This document shows positions 42,628-51,487 of a stretch of DNA of 64,000 nucleotides, piece by piece. A model generated the notes under the pieces. The model had not been told where the DNA came from and did no database searches. It saw only the letters and a list, made by a program, of their open reading frames with translations. Origin of the DNA: Bremerella sp. JC817 (GTDB lineage: Bacteria; Planctomycetota; Planctomycetia; Pirellulales; Pirellulaceae); NCBI RefSeq assembly GCF_040718835.1, contig NZ_JBFEFG010000266.1, positions 248,001 to 312,000 on the forward strand. The letters run 5' to 3'. The translations under genes were made by a program, and so were the position numbers. How positions within the stretch are numbered: the first letter of the stretch is position 1; every line of letters begins with the position of its first letter.

Positions 42628-43098
42628 TCAACCAGCGTTCACGACGCGATAGTCTGTCATAAAGAAATTGGCAGCGGGCCGCTGGTGAGGCTCTGTTGCC
42701 AAGTCGATGTGGAAGATCGTGTAGGGATACGAAACGTCGATCTCTTCGTCTTCGAGCTGGCTCATCATCTGACCGGCCGCTTCGACATCGAACCGTGCGT
42801 AGTGAAAGCCAGGGAAGCTTTTCAGCGGAAGATAGAGGGATTCGCGAATCGCCACGACATTCGCTGGCTCAAGCAGTTCGGGCCGCGAAGGGGAATGGCT
42901 CGTCGGCAAACCAACACCCATGCCGACCGGGAAGACCTCGACCAGATGGTGCTTCCCGATTTCATGAATCGATGCTTCGCAAGCGATGTCGGCGATCCCT
43001 GCGAGTGAGATCGTCAGCGAAGCGTAATGTCGAGCGATCTGACTTGCCAACGCCGCGTTCGAGGCACAATCAACACCAAGCGTGTGAATGATCGCCAT
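42628..43098 (-). CDS. small conserved protein of unknown function
   Basis: 156 residues from ATG 43098, which has GGAG at a good distance. No signal peptide, transmembrane helix or known motif. The N-terminus (LGVDCASNAALASQIARHY) and a central VEVFPVGMGVGLPTSHSP look alpha/beta. It begins 15 bases after the phosphodiesterase gene, so it is probably the last gene of the thrC-dapB unit or a sub-operon of it. Confidence 0.65.
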   Translation of the reverse strand: MAIIHTLGVDCASNAALASQIARHYASLTISLAGIADIACEASIHEIGKHHLVEVFPVGMGVGLPTSHSPSRPELLEPANVVAIRESLYLPLKSFPGFHYARFDVEAAGQMMSQLEDEEIDVSYPYTIFHIDLATEPHQRPAANFFMTDYRVVNAG

Positions 43099-43113
43099 CG
43101 TTCGCTCCGTCGA

Positions 43114-43929
43114 CTACTCAGGCGTGCTGGAGTCGCTGTGATTGAGGAACTCGCTCAGCTTTTCCAGGTCGTCAGTGCCGATTAAGTCGACGCCTGCCGA
43201 CTGAAGCATTGCCCAGAACTTCGGATCTTCCGGGGTGCCCCAGAAGCGAAGCTGGCGACCTTTGGCGTGTGTCTTCTCGACGATCTCTTTTAGCTTGGCT
43301 TGTTCGGCATCCGGCATCGGGCCTTGGCCTTTCCACTTGAAGTGGCTGCCCCACTTGTCGCTGATCACCGGCATCAGTTCGGCAGGCCAGTTGGCGTTCA
43401 AGTCGGACAAGCGACCATCGAGCCCGACGCGACGTGGGTTGGCCTCGGCGACCGCTTTCTTGGGACGATCGCCACTGATCACGACGGTCACGGCTTTCTC
43501 TTGATGCTTGCCATCTTCGGTGACCGAGATGAAGTCGTACTGGGCGAGCAACTTCTCAAGCGCGGCGTAGACCTCTTCGCCGTTCGTTTTGATGTCGATC
43601 ATCAGAATGAATGGCTTCGGAGTTTCATAGACGTGGCCACCGTTCGCCTCGATCCGTTCTTTGAGCGGGTCGAGGTAGAGCGAAGTCAACGAACGATTGG
43701 TTCGCAGTTCCCAGCGTTCGTGCCCAACCAACAGTTGTCCTTGAACCAGGTAGATGTCGGCTTCAACGTTGCAAAAGCCTTGGTCCAAGGCGTCGAGCAA
43801 GGGACGCTTGTGGTAATAGTCGTTATGAGCGTGCGCTTGCGGCAGAGGCGTTTGTCCAAAAGCCGAAGCGGCAAACAGCGCGGTCGCCAGAAGCACCGCG
43901 CTGAAGATTCGATCAATCGAGCAGAGCAT
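43114..43929 (-). CDS. secreted PI-PLC/GDPD-like phosphodiesterase
   Basis: ATG 43929 overlaps the dapB stop by one base (TAATG). Signal peptide FSAVLLATALFAASAFG, then the TIM-barrel start QAHAHNDYYHKRPLLDALDQGFCNVEADIYLVQGQLLVGH: two His and Glu/Asp ligands as in glycerophosphodiester phosphodiesterases and bacterial PI-PLC. The C-terminus (RFWGTPEDPKFWAMLQSAGVDLIGTDDLEKL) closes the barrel. The substrate is probably a glycerophosphodiester or phosphoinositide outside the cytoplasm. Being coupled to dapB is odd and may reflect operon order only. Confidence 0.85.
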   Translation of the reverse strand: MLCSIDRIFSAVLLATALFAASAFGQTPLPQAHAHNDYYHKRPLLDALDQGFCNVEADIYLVQGQLLVGHERWELRTNRSLTSLYLDPLKERIEANGGHVYETPKPFILMIDIKTNGEEVYAALEKLLAQYDFISVTEDGKHQEKAVTVVISGDRPKKAVAEANPRRVGLDGRLSDLNANWPAELMPVISDKWGSHFKWKGQGPMPDAEQAKLKEIVEKTHAKGRQLRFWGTPEDPKFWAMLQSAGVDLIGTDDLEKLSEFLNHSDSSTPE

Positions 43930-44723
43930 TACAGACCCAATACGTCGTTCATGTTGTAAAGGCCAGCCGGCTTGCCGGCAGCGAATTTGGCGGCTTGCAG
44001 TGCACCCGTCGCATAGCAATCGCGGTTGCTGGCGCGAACGGTCATTTCAATCGTTTCACCGAGCAGGCCGAAGATGATGGTGTGTTCGCCTGGGTTGTCG
44101 CCGGTGCGGATCGCATGGTAGGCGATCTCGTTATGAGGGCGTGCGCCTGGGCGCCCTTCGCGACCATGGACGAACTCGGTAATGCCCATCTTCGCGGCGA
44201 TCAGTTCACCGAACCGCAGGGCGGTACCGCTCGGGCTGTCTTCCTTAAAGCGATGGTGTCGTTCCAGGACTTCGACATCGGCCCCGCCAGGAATGTCTTT
44301 CAGGGCTTCCGCGGCGATCTCGCACAGCTTCATGGTCAAGTTGACCGTCGTGCTCATGCTCGGAGCCCAGACGACCGGAATCACGCTGGCTGCTTCGCGA
44401 ATCTTGGCCTGATGTTCTTCTTCCAGACCGGTGGTTGCCATCACCAGGGCCGCCTTGGCATGCACGGCGCGTTCGACGGCGGCATGGGCTCCGGCGGGAA
44501 CCGAGAAGTCAATGATCGCGGAATACTGAGCGTCGGTTTCTTCCTGCAGCGGAACGCCCAACTCGCCAATGCCTGCCACGACGCCGGCATCTTGACCAAA
44601 CTTGGCATGCCCTGCGTGTTCAAAGCAGGCGACGATATCAAGCGACTTGTCTTGGCTGCCCAAGGCAACCAGGCGTTGCCCCATGCGTCCGGCAGCTCCG
44701 TTGATGGCGATACGAGTAGCCAT
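43929..44723 (-). CDS. dapB: 4-hydroxy-tetrahydrodipicolinate reductase DapB
   Basis: NAD(P)H-dependent reduction in lysine and diaminopimelate synthesis. INGAAGRMGQRLVALG binds the nucleotide; the conserved HHRFKEDSPSGTA loop carries the catalytic His and Lys; VKFAAGKPAGLYNMNDVLGL-type ending is typical. 264 residues, full length. Start ATG 44723, weak ribosome site. It follows thrC after a 196-base gap with two strong hairpins, so expression may be separated from thrC. Confidence 0.96.
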   Translation of the reverse strand: MATRIAINGAAGRMGQRLVALGSQDKSLDIVACFEHAGHAKFGQDAGVVAGIGELGVPLQEETDAQYSAIIDFSVPAGAHAAVERAVHAKAALVMATTGLEEEHQAKIREAASVIPVVWAPSMSTTVNLTMKLCEIAAEALKDIPGGADVEVLERHHRFKEDSPSGTALRFGELIAAKMGITEFVHGREGRPGARPHNEIAYHAIRTGDNPGEHTIIFGLLGETIEMTVRASNRDCYATGALQAAKFAAGKPAGLYNMNDVLGL

Positions 44724-44830
44724 GGCGAATTACTTTCGTGCGGAAAATGCAAAGGTAGAGGTGCGCGCGGCAGAGGCGATCGCACCGGAAAGCAGAACAC
44801 TATTCTACAACAGACCGGGCAACCGAGGAT

Positions 44831-44852
44831 CGGGGGCGAATATACGCCCCCG
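44831..44852 (-). terminator. GC-rich hairpin, second of two after thrC
   Basis: CGGGGGCG (44831-44838), loop AATATA, CGCCCCCG (44845-44852): perfect 8-bp stem. No T run follows on the minus strand, so it may end thrC transcription with help or act as a pause or processing site before dapB. Confidence 0.5.
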
Positions 44853-44867
44853 TGCCCAACCATCTGG

Positions 44868-44899
44868 CGGGTGCGAGATATCAAGCGGACTCGCACCCG
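44868..44899 (-). terminator. GC-rich hairpin directly after thrC
   Basis: CGGGTGCGAG (44868-44877), 12-base loop, CTCGCACCCG (44890-44899): perfect 10-bp stem beginning about 20 bases after the thrC stop. No T run follows. Together with the second stem it forms a double-hairpin spacer. Confidence 0.5.
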
Positions 44900-44919
44900 T
44901 GTGGATCTGACGGCCCAGA

Positions 44920-46320
44920 TTAGCCGTAAAGCTGAATGGCCTGGACGATGTCGTTCATGTCGTTCTTCACGGCAACGGCGCGGTTGGCGAACGTCGCTCG
45001 TTTGACACCACGACTGCCGAGGACTTTGTTGAAGTTCTCTTGGTCGGTCGTGTGATAGGCGACCGTCGCGGTCGGATCTTTCAGTAAGTGACCGGTCAGG
45101 ATGCAGACCACGCGATCGCTCGGGGCGATGACCCCTTGTTCCCGCAGAATCTTAGCGCCGGCGACGCTCGCGGCACTGGCTGGTTCGCAGCCCATACCAC
45201 CGGCACCTACCTGGCTCTTGGCATCCATGATCTCTTGATCCGAAACCTGGCGAACGACGCCGTCACAGTCGTTCAGCGCCCGCAAGCACTTGTGCAAGTT
45301 GACCGGACGATTGATTTCAATCGCACTGGCCAAGGTCGAAGCCTTGCGCTGTTCGGCATCCATCTTGGAGTAGTATTCGCCGATGGTGTCGCGAGGATAC
45401 TTGCCATCGTTCCAGCGAACGTTGTGGACGTTGTACAACTGGTCGAGCGTATCGGCACCGCTGGCGTTGATGACCGCCAGGCGAGGAATACGCGAGATCA
45501 GGCCCAGCTCTTTCAGTTCGGCGAAGGCCTTGCCAAAGGCACTGCTGTTACCAAGGTTGCCGCCAGGAACAACGATCCAATCTGGCGGTTCCCACTGCAA
45601 GGCTTCCAGCACGCGGAACATGACCGACTTCTGGCCTTCCAGGCGGAAAGGATTCACGCTGTTGACCAGGTAGATTCCCATGTCCTTGCTGACTTCTTTC
45701 ACGCGGGCCATGGCGTCGTCGAAGTCGCCGGCGATCTGCAGGGTCAACGCACCGTAGTCGAGTGCCTGAGACAGCTTGCCGTACGAGATCTTGCCGCTGC
45801 CGATGAAGATGACGGCCTTCATCAAGCGAGTGACGCTGCAGTACATCGCGAGCGAAGCACTGGTGTTACCGGTTGACGCACAAGCAGCTCGCTTGGCACC
45901 CACCATCCGGGCATGGGTGAACGCGGCGGTCATGCCGTTGTCTTTGAAGCTGCCGCTGGGGTTCATCCCTTCGTACTGCAGATGCAGCTTGCCGGAATCG
46001 AGTCCGACGAACTTGCCGACATGGTCGGTCTGCTGCAGCAGCGTCTGACCTTCGCCCAGCGTGACGATTTGTTCGTCCGAGGCGAAAGGGAAGAGCGAAC
46101 GAAAACGCCACACACCGCTGAAGTTGAGCGGGTTGGTGCGTTTGGCCCAGTTGGCTTCGATGTCCTTCCAGGTCTTGGGAGGAGCAAGGCGGTCCCAGTC
46201 GTAGGCGATATCGAGCAGATCGCCACATGAGGGACAGGCAACAAGGGTTTGGGAAACGTCGTACGTACTGCCGCACTCGGGCGAGATGCAGCGTTGGAAC
46301 ACGGCTGAGGTGGTGGTCAC
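44920..46320 (-). CDS. thrC: threonine synthase ThrC
   Basis: PLP enzyme making threonine from O-phosphohomoserine. The N-terminus has a zinc-ribbon-like pair ([11 protein letters not shown] and CPSCGDLLD) seen in many ThrC of this type. The PLP lysine is in [18 protein letters not shown], and [16 protein letters not shown] type loop ([20 protein letters not shown]) binds the phosphate. 466 residues. GTG start at 46320 without a clear ribosome site. dapB follows, both from the aspartate family. Confidence 0.95.
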   Translation of the reverse strand: MTTTSAVFQRCISPECGSTYDVSQTLVACPSCGDLLDIAYDWDRLAPPKTWKDIEANWAKRTNPLNFSGVWRFRSLFPFASDEQIVTLGEGQTLLQQTDHVGKFVGLDSGKLHLQYEGMNPSGSFKDNGMTAAFTHARMVGAKRAACASTGNTSASLAMYCSVTRLMKAVIFIGSGKISYGKLSQALDYGALTLQIAGDFDDAMARVKEVSKDMGIYLVNSVNPFRLEGQKSVMFRVLEALQWEPPDWIVVPGGNLGNSSAFGKAFAELKELGLISRIPRLAVINASGADTLDQLYNVHNVRWNDGKYPRDTIGEYYSKMDAEQRKASTLASAIEINRPVNLHKCLRALNDCDGVVRQVSDQEIMDAKSQVGAGGMGCEPASAASVAGAKILREQGVIAPSDRVVCILTGHLLKDPTATVAYHTTDQENFNKVLGSRGVKRATFANRAVAVKNDMNDIVQAIQLYG

Positions 46321-46670
46321 GCTAACAGTTGCTTGGGGTCAGGAGGTTTCAGTGGTGACGGGAGACGCGTCGCCGCGCCGCAGTATGCCCGAATGGTTGT
46401 TTTCCTTGAGTTTAGAACATGTTGGCGATTCTACCGAAGTAGAGCGTCCTCCGAAAAGAACGGTTCGCCAGGAAAAATATCAGACAACTTCGGCAAAAAC
46501 CGTGATCAGGGCAAGTAAAAACGCGCAGATGACCAGGTTCGATGGGACGCGGAAGCAGCCGATCGCGTGGGCGTGCAATTCAAATGGGGGATGGGTAAGC
46601 TATCCCATGAATTGGCTGGTTTGCTCGTCGCTCGACGGAAACCCCTCGAACTTTCCAAGGAACCTGTCGG
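46321..46670. promoter_or_regulatory. divergent promoter region thrC / hypothetical gene
   Basis: 350 bases between outward-facing genes. One imperfect dyad is visible near 46596-46613 (ATGGG and CCCAT arms). No supported gene, RNA gene or known leader motif is seen; promoters for both genes must lie here. Confidence 0.4.
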
Positions 46671-47318
46671 ATGGTTTCGCCTCGAATTCTCTCCGGTTTG
46701 CCCGAAATCGACGCATTTCGTCAGCGCTTGCAGCAAATGGCGACGCTCTGGCAGGTCGTTGGCCTCAAGTACGACGACTTCACGTACGAATACCATCCGA
46801 AATGGGACGAGAAAGAGGAAATGGGAGCTTTCAAGAACGGCGCTGGCGACGAGGTTTTCTGCCACTTTACACCCCAGGGATGTTGTATCGTCGGATTTGA
46901 TCACGAATCGGTCATGAGCCCGTATCGAACCGATCCACCGCAATTGTGGCCTGGATTGCTGGAAAGCGTTCCAGAGGTCTTTCAATCGACCCTCGACGAA
47001 CCTGCCTTTGATGTGCCCAGCACCACGTTCTTCATCTGGCGTGAACAAGGGGATTCGATCTGGAAAACGGGCGATATCGAGCTTCCTGACTCAATGAGCG
47101 GAGATGGTTCCGATTACTTGATGGGGCAGCTGATGATGGATGCGGGGGCGTTTACTGATTGGTTGGAAGAGAACTTTGAAGTGGAAATCGAACCCGCGAT
47201 CGTCGAGCTGGTCTTCGAGCATCAGCCCCTTTCCCAAGAGCAGTGGCAGTCGCTTGCTCCGGAGTCGACATGGAAAGACGTGAAGAACGTGATCCAGGAG
47301 AACGGCTATTCCCTCTAG
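46671..47318 (+). CDS. conserved protein of unknown function
   Basis: 215 residues from ATG 46671. Acidic and cytoplasmic, with aromatic beta-type stretches (DDFTYEYHPKWDEKEEMG, VPSTTFFIWREQGDSIWKTG) and a helical C-terminus (SLAPESTWKDVKNVIQENGY). No motif I recognise. Single gene, upstream of the dksA-like/lspA pair but separated by 147 bases. Confidence 0.72.
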   Translation: MVSPRILSGLPEIDAFRQRLQQMATLWQVVGLKYDDFTYEYHPKWDEKEEMGAFKNGAGDEVFCHFTPQGCCIVGFDHESVMSPYRTDPPQLWPGLLESVPEVFQSTLDEPAFDVPSTTFFIWREQGDSIWKTGDIELPDSMSGDGSDYLMGQLMMDAGAFTDWLEENFEVEIEPAIVELVFEHQPLSQEQWQSLAPESTWKDVKNVIQENGYSL

Positions 47319-47465
47319 CTGGGCGCTCGGCATGATTTCCACAGAGGTGGGGAAACTTGTGGATAAAGTTTGACCATATCTTCGGCCAAGCTTTACACTG
47401 GCAAGTCTGCCCTCAGCGGCACGTGTCGATGAATTTCACTGGCTTGATGATCTGAGAGAATCACC

Positions 47466-47876
47466 ATGGGAAGCACACACGCAGGCAAAGGCGCCTACTC
47501 GGCGGAAGAGTCGAAAGCCTATCACGACAAGCTGCGGCTTTTGCGAGCCCGGTTGGTGGGTGACACCAATCATTTGGCCGAGTCCGCCTTGAATCGAACA
47601 CGCAGCGAGGCGGCCGGTGATCTATCGAAAATGCCGATCCATATGGCCGATATTGGCTCGGACAACTACGAGCAAGAGTTCTCGCTGAACCTGTTGGCCG
47701 CCGAGCAGGATACACTGGCCGAAATCGATTCTGCCCTGGCACGAATCGAATCAGGCGAGTATGGTGCTTGCGTTGAATGTGGACACCGCATCAAGAAATC
47801 GCGACTCAATGCCATCCCCTTCACCCACTACTGCATCGACTGTGCCAGCGAGCGAGACCAAGAAGCCCGTGGATAG
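47466..47876 (+). CDS. DksA/TraR-type C4 zinc finger protein
   Basis: 136 residues. Helical N-terminal half (KAYHDKLRLLRARLVGDT, ADIGSDNYEQEFSLNLL) and a C-terminal C4 zinc finger CVECGHRIKKSRLNAIPFTH followed by YCIDC. This is the DksA/TraR/YocK group that binds RNA polymerase in the secondary channel. The coil tip contains ADIGSDNYEQEF; the DxxDxA acidic motif of true DksA is not exact, so DksA-like is safer. The stop overlaps lspA. Confidence 0.9.
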   Translation: MGSTHAGKGAYSAEESKAYHDKLRLLRARLVGDTNHLAESALNRTRSEAAGDLSKMPIHMADIGSDNYEQEFSLNLLAAEQDTLAEIDSALARIESGEYGACVECGHRIKKSRLNAIPFTHYCIDCASERDQEARG

Positions 47877-48417
47877 CCCTTCCACCGCTGTTCCGATCAA
47901 CCGTTATGTATGGTTCTTCGGGCTGGCCATTGTTGGCTGTGGCGTTGATTTGTGGAGCAAAGCGGCAGTGTTCGCCTGGCTGGGAATGCCAGGACAGAAT
48001 CGCTATTTCTGGCTGCTTGAGCCATACGTCGGCTTTCAGACATCGCTCAACCAAGGAGCGCTCTTTGGGCTAGGGCAGGGGTATACCTCGCTCTTCGCCA
48101 TTTTTTCGGTCGTCGCTGCGATCGGAATTCTGTGCTGGTTGTTCGCCTTCAAGGCAGCCCAGGACTTGATGCTGACGATCGCCCTGGGCCTAATCACCGG
48201 CGGGATCTTCGGCAATCTGTACGATCGTCTCGGTATCTGGGGCCAACCGGCGGTTCGCGACTTTATCCTGTTCCAGTACAACCACGAGTGGGTCTGGCCG
48301 AACTTCAACATCGCCGACGCACTTTTGGTCTGCGGAGCTGCTCTGATGCTCTGGCACTCTCTGACTGCCAATCCCGAGGCGTCGAAACCGGCCGATTCTT
48401 CCGAAGCTGGAACCTAG
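47869..48417 (+). CDS. lspA: prolipoprotein signal peptidase II
   Basis: Inner membrane aspartic peptidase that cleaves lipoprotein signal peptides. GTG 47869 overlaps the preceding gene by 8 bases and gives 182 residues; earlier in-frame starts would overlap more. Four transmembrane helices; catalytic Asp residues in GGIFGNLYDRLGI and WPNFNIADALLV, both conserved LspA boxes. Substrates in this window include the lipoproteins at 1.4, 23 and 39.6 kb. Confidence 0.93.
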   Translation: MDSPSTAVPINRYVWFFGLAIVGCGVDLWSKAAVFAWLGMPGQNRYFWLLEPYVGFQTSLNQGALFGLGQGYTSLFAIFSVVAAIGILCWLFAFKAAQDLMLTIALGLITGGIFGNLYDRLGIWGQPAVRDFILFQYNHEWVWPNFNIADALLVCGAALMLWHSLTANPEASKPADSSEAGT

Positions 48418-48524
48418 CACGCCCTTGCTCGATGGGCCCCCAGTTGGCCATTTTCGAGCCCCATGCCCATGCGCCCGAAGATCTGGTGGGTACGGCGTAA
48501 CCAAAAGTTGGCGTTTTTCGGTTT

Positions 48525-48752
48525 TTAGCGGGCTAACATTGTCCGTTCTAAGTACTTTTGTGGACGGTTGTTGGGCATTTCGTCTATAGGTGTCGAATAA
48601 TTTCCGGCAAAATAGCCTTTACCCCAGTGATTTCTATTGAAACCCCCATATTTTGGGTGTAGCTTTGTTTTACCGCATTCGGGGTGTAAGTAATATCGTT
48701 TGTGATTTCCCGTTTTGCACTGCGGGTGAAATAGTCGATTCATGTTCGTCAA
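48525..48752 (-). CDS. small basic protein in an AT-rich gap
   Basis: 75 residues from TTG 48752 (or 72 from ATG 48743). A strong GGGGGAG stands just upstream of the TTG. The protein is basic and rich in His, Lys, Tyr, Asn and Gly with a repeated feel (HPQCKTGNHKRYYLHPECGK, then LHPKYGGFNRNHWGKGYF) and two cysteines. Base composition is much lower in GC than neighbours. No family recognised. It could be a recent acquisition or a chance frame. Confidence 0.4.
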   Translation of the reverse strand: MTNMNRLFHPQCKTGNHKRYYLHPECGKTKLHPKYGGFNRNHWGKGYFAGNYSTPIDEMPNNRPQKYLERTMLAR

Positions 48753-48965
48753 TTTCTCCCCCTTTTGGTATCAAGATGTGATCTAAGCTTCTCTGAGGCT
48801 GTGGCACATTTAGGCTGAAAACACATTTCGCGTCGCGTTAAATCGTTGGACTTTGATGCAATGAGGTGTTGTTTGTCGAGCTGACTGGAATCGGGATAGG
48901 TTCCGGAGGGCCGACATTCGTGTGTTTGAATTTACGATCGTTCCATTTAACAAGAGGGCAGTGGA

Positions 48966-49478
48966 ATGAAACTTTCTCGAACCGTCGCGTATGCTTTGCA
49001 GGCGACCATGCAACTCGCGGTATCCGACTCGGATACCCCCGTTCCTTGCAGCCAGATTGCTGCCAAGGGCGAAATGCCGGAGCGTTTTCTGCTCCAAGTT
49101 CTCCGTAGTCTGGTTAATCACGGCGTGCTGCGTAGCACGCGGGGTGTTGATGGTGGATACATGCTGATCCGCACGCCAGACGAAATCTCGTTGCTCGACG
49201 TGATCGAAGCGATTGAAGGGCCGCTCGACTCGAAGTTGCCTCTGCCAGCTGCTCCTGAAGATCACACCCAAGTGAACCTTCAGCAGGCACTTAAAGATGT
49301 AACCGCAACCGCACGTACTCAGTTGGAATCGATCAAAATCGCTCACCTGATCCAGGCCCCGGCTTTGGAGACGGCTGAGGAAGAATCGAGCTTGGCGGAA
49401 GTGGCGATGACACCGGCTCATACCGAGTCGATCGGTGCCGGAGCTCCGCATGCGACCAGCCGGGCCCACCACGCCTAA
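48966..49478 (+). CDS. Rrf2-family transcriptional regulator without cluster cysteines
   Basis: 170 residues. Winged-helix N-terminus with MKLSRTVAYALQATMQLA, QIAAKGEMPERFLLQVLRSL and STRGVDGGYMLIRTPDEISL, the Rrf2/IscR pattern. The three cysteines that hold Fe-S clusters in IscR/NsrR are absent in the dimerisation region; the only Cys is in PCSQIAAK. The C-terminal 60 residues are low-complexity. It is likely a dimeric DNA-binding repressor or activator with an unknown signal. Confidence 0.9.
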   Translation: MKLSRTVAYALQATMQLAVSDSDTPVPCSQIAAKGEMPERFLLQVLRSLVNHGVLRSTRGVDGGYMLIRTPDEISLLDVIEAIEGPLDSKLPLPAAPEDHTQVNLQQALKDVTATARTQLESIKIAHLIQAPALETAEEESSLAEVAMTPAHTESIGAGAPHATSRAHHA

Positions 49479-49524
49479 GGCGTAGCAGGGATCGCGATTG
49501 TGTTTAAGGTTCGGTGAAGTCGTG

Positions 49525-49543
49525 GCGGGGGCTTGTTCCCCGC
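49525..49543 (+). terminator. GC-rich hairpin after Rrf2 gene
   Basis: GCGGGG (49525-49530), 7-base loop, CCCCGC (49538-49543), between the Rrf2 gene and the phosphatase start. No T run; it may reduce read-through or affect initiation 20 bases later. Confidence 0.4.
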
Positions 49544-49562
49544 GCGACACCGTTCTATTCTC

Positions 49563-50381
49563 ATGTCCATGAGCACCTCACAAACCGATCTCGAAAAGCG
49601 TCTTGAAACGGCCCGCCGTCTGGCTCGTGTTGCAGGTAAAAGCACTCTGGAGCACTTCCAGCGTGCCGACCTGGCTTTCGAAAAGAAAGAGGACGAGTCG
49701 CCGGTTACTGTCGCTGACCAGAATGCGGAAAAGATTATCCGCCAAGGACTTAAAGAAGCCTTCCCCGACGATGGAATCATCGGCGAGGAATTTGGCAGCG
49801 AAGAGGGTACCACCGGATACAACTGGATCGTCGACCCGATCGACGGTACCAAAGCATTCATTGCTGGCGTTCCGCTTTTCGGCACGATGATTGGCGTCGA
49901 AAAAGATGGCAAATCGCGTGTGGGGGTGGTCTACATTCCTGGTCTGGACGAAATGATCTCGGCCGCTGAAGGCCAGGGAGCATGGTACGAAAAGCCAGGC
50001 CACGATCCAGTGAAGGCTCAAGTCAACAAAACCGCCTCGCTCAAAGATGGCGTGATGGTGACTTCGCAGGTCAGTACTTTCAACAAGCGAAACGCCGTTC
50101 AAGGCTTCTTGGAGCTTGAAGAAAGATCTTTTGTCACCAGGACTTGGGGCGATTGCTTCGGGTATATGCTGGTTGCGACGGGCCGCGCCGTCTGCATGAT
50201 CGATCCGATGATGAGCATCTGGGACGCTGCTGCTTTGCAGCCGATCATGGAAGAAGCGGGCGGAACCTTTACCAGTTGGACCGGAGAATCGACGATTTAC
50301 AGTGGCGACGGCATCGGCACGAATGGCCTGGTGCTGGAAGAAATTCTGGAAGTCTGCCGCAAGTACCCTATGCCCAAGTAG
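49563..50381 (+). CDS. hisN: inositol monophosphatase-family phosphatase (HisN-type histidinol-phosphatase)
   Basis: About 272 residues from ATG 49563 (49569 also possible). Motif A VDPIDGTKAF, the metal Glu in GIIGEEFGSEEG and motif B MSIWDAAALQPIMEEAGG define the IMPase fold with lithium-sensitive-type metal sites. Sequence style (RTWGDCFGYMLVATGRA) is that of HisN histidinol-phosphate phosphatases, the last but one step of histidine synthesis. No other his gene is near, so the substrate is an inference. Confidence 0.85.
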   Translation: MSMSTSQTDLEKRLETARRLARVAGKSTLEHFQRADLAFEKKEDESPVTVADQNAEKIIRQGLKEAFPDDGIIGEEFGSEEGTTGYNWIVDPIDGTKAFIAGVPLFGTMIGVEKDGKSRVGVVYIPGLDEMISAAEGQGAWYEKPGHDPVKAQVNKTASLKDGVMVTSQVSTFNKRNAVQGFLELEERSFVTRTWGDCFGYMLVATGRAVCMIDPMMSIWDAAALQPIMEEAGGTFTSWTGESTIYSGDGIGTNGLVLEEILEVCRKYPMPK

Positions 50382-50490
50382 TTACCAAATTGACCGATCG
50401 CGGGGCCAGTGCCTTGCGTAAGTAGGGGTCAATCGGTAAACTAGTCCGTTTCGTATCAAGCAATAGACGACCGTCTAGGAGTCGCTGGCA

Positions 50491-50766
50491 ATGGCCAACG
50501 TGTGTGAAATTTGTGGCAAGGGCCACAGCATGGGAAATAAGGTTACCCTCCGCGGTAAGGCGAAGTACCTGGGCGGTGTCGGTACCAAGATCACGGGTAT
50601 CACCCGTCGCAAGTTCAAGCCGAACCTGCAGACCGCCAAGGCAGTGATGCCTGATGGCGAACACAAGAAGCTGAAGGTTTGCACCCAGTGCATCCGCAGC
50701 GGTTACGTGAAGAAGGTTGTGCGTCATCGCCCCTTCAAGCTTCCTTCGGAAGAACGCGGCCGCTAG
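50491..50766 (+). CDS. rpmB: 50S ribosomal protein L28
   Basis: 91 residues. MANVCEICGKG at the N-terminus and KVCTQC near residue 62 give the zinc-binding C+ version of L28. KFKPNLQ and the basic core TRRKFKP are conserved. Start ATG 50491. An in-frame leader is absent, and a hairpin follows the gene. Confidence 0.97.
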   Translation: MANVCEICGKGHSMGNKVTLRGKAKYLGGVGTKITGITRRKFKPNLQTAKAVMPDGEHKKLKVCTQCIRSGYVKKVVRHRPFKLPSEERGR

Positions 50767-50778
50767 TCTTTGCCGGCT

Positions 50779-50797
50779 CTGCTGGACAATCCAGCAG
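50779..50797 (+). terminator. hairpin downstream of rpmB
   Basis: CTGCTGG (50779-50785), loop ACAAT, CCAGCAG (50791-50797): perfect 7-bp stem 13 bases after the rpmB stop, no T run. Confidence 0.5.
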
Positions 50798-50896
50798 GCG
50801 TACCCCAAGATGGCTTCGAGATCATCGGCTGCTTCCTGATGGGAGGCAGTTCTCGCCTAAGAGGGTTCTGGCACTGCATCATTCAGGAGAAGTCCG

Positions 50897-51190
50897 ATGT
50901 CCTCGTTGACTCGAGAAGATGTTGAGAAGGTTTCGCTGCTGGCCCGCCTTCGTTTGTCGGAAGACGAACTAACGAAGATGACCGAGCAGATGAGCCAGAT
51001 CGTCAGCTACGTCGAACTTCTGAACGAAGTAAACACAGACGACGTCGAGCCAATGGCTCACGCCGTTGAGCAGTACAACGTCTTTGCGGAAGACGTACCC
51101 CATCAGTCGCTACCTCGCGAGGCTGCTTTGGCCAACGCACCCAAGAGCGACAGCGAATGCTTCCGCGTGCCGGCTGTGCTGGGCGACTAG
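50897..51190 (+). CDS. gatC: Asp-tRNA(Asn)/Glu-tRNA(Gln) amidotransferase subunit C
   Basis: 97-residue GatC. REDVEKVSLLARLRLSEDELTKM and NEVNTDDVEPMAHA are the family core. GGAG lies before ATG 50897. GatC stabilises GatA in the amidotransferase that corrects misacylated Asn- and Gln-tRNA. gatA follows after about 300 bases and gatB after that. Confidence 0.96.
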   Translation: MSSLTREDVEKVSLLARLRLSEDELTKMTEQMSQIVSYVELLNEVNTDDVEPMAHAVEQYNVFAEDVPHQSLPREAALANAPKSDSECFRVPAVLGD

Positions 51191-51487
51191 TCGCCGTCTC
51201 CATTGCTTGCGAATCAATCTGACCTTCGATATCGGTAGCGCTACGGTGCTGCGTCTGATCGAGCGGGTCACCTTCTCGCCGCAGGCTTCTTCGTCGCTGC
51301 TACGCTCTTTTGGCGGCTCGGTGTCTTAAACTATGTCGCAACGACGACTAGTCAACACGGGCCAATTCCGCCATCATAGTCGTCTGGCAGACTTAACTGC
51401 TTATGCGGCACTGGCATAGTCCGGTGATATCCACTTGCAAACGCGGCTCGTTCGCACCTCTGACGGATAGAAAAGGCAAAACGCACG
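51191..51487. other. gap between gatC and gatA
   Basis: 297 bases without a supported gene. Unusual for subunits often encoded back to back; it may carry a separate gatA promoter. No clear hairpin or riboswitch is recognised. Confidence 0.4.

Noticed and set aside
43995..45005. 336-codon plus-strand frame across dapB and thrC
   Set aside because: It is antisense to two well-supported genes and crosses the hairpin region.
47370..47398. Sigma70-like TTGACC with TTACAC upstream of the DksA-like gene
   Set aside because: The -10 match is too poor to call.
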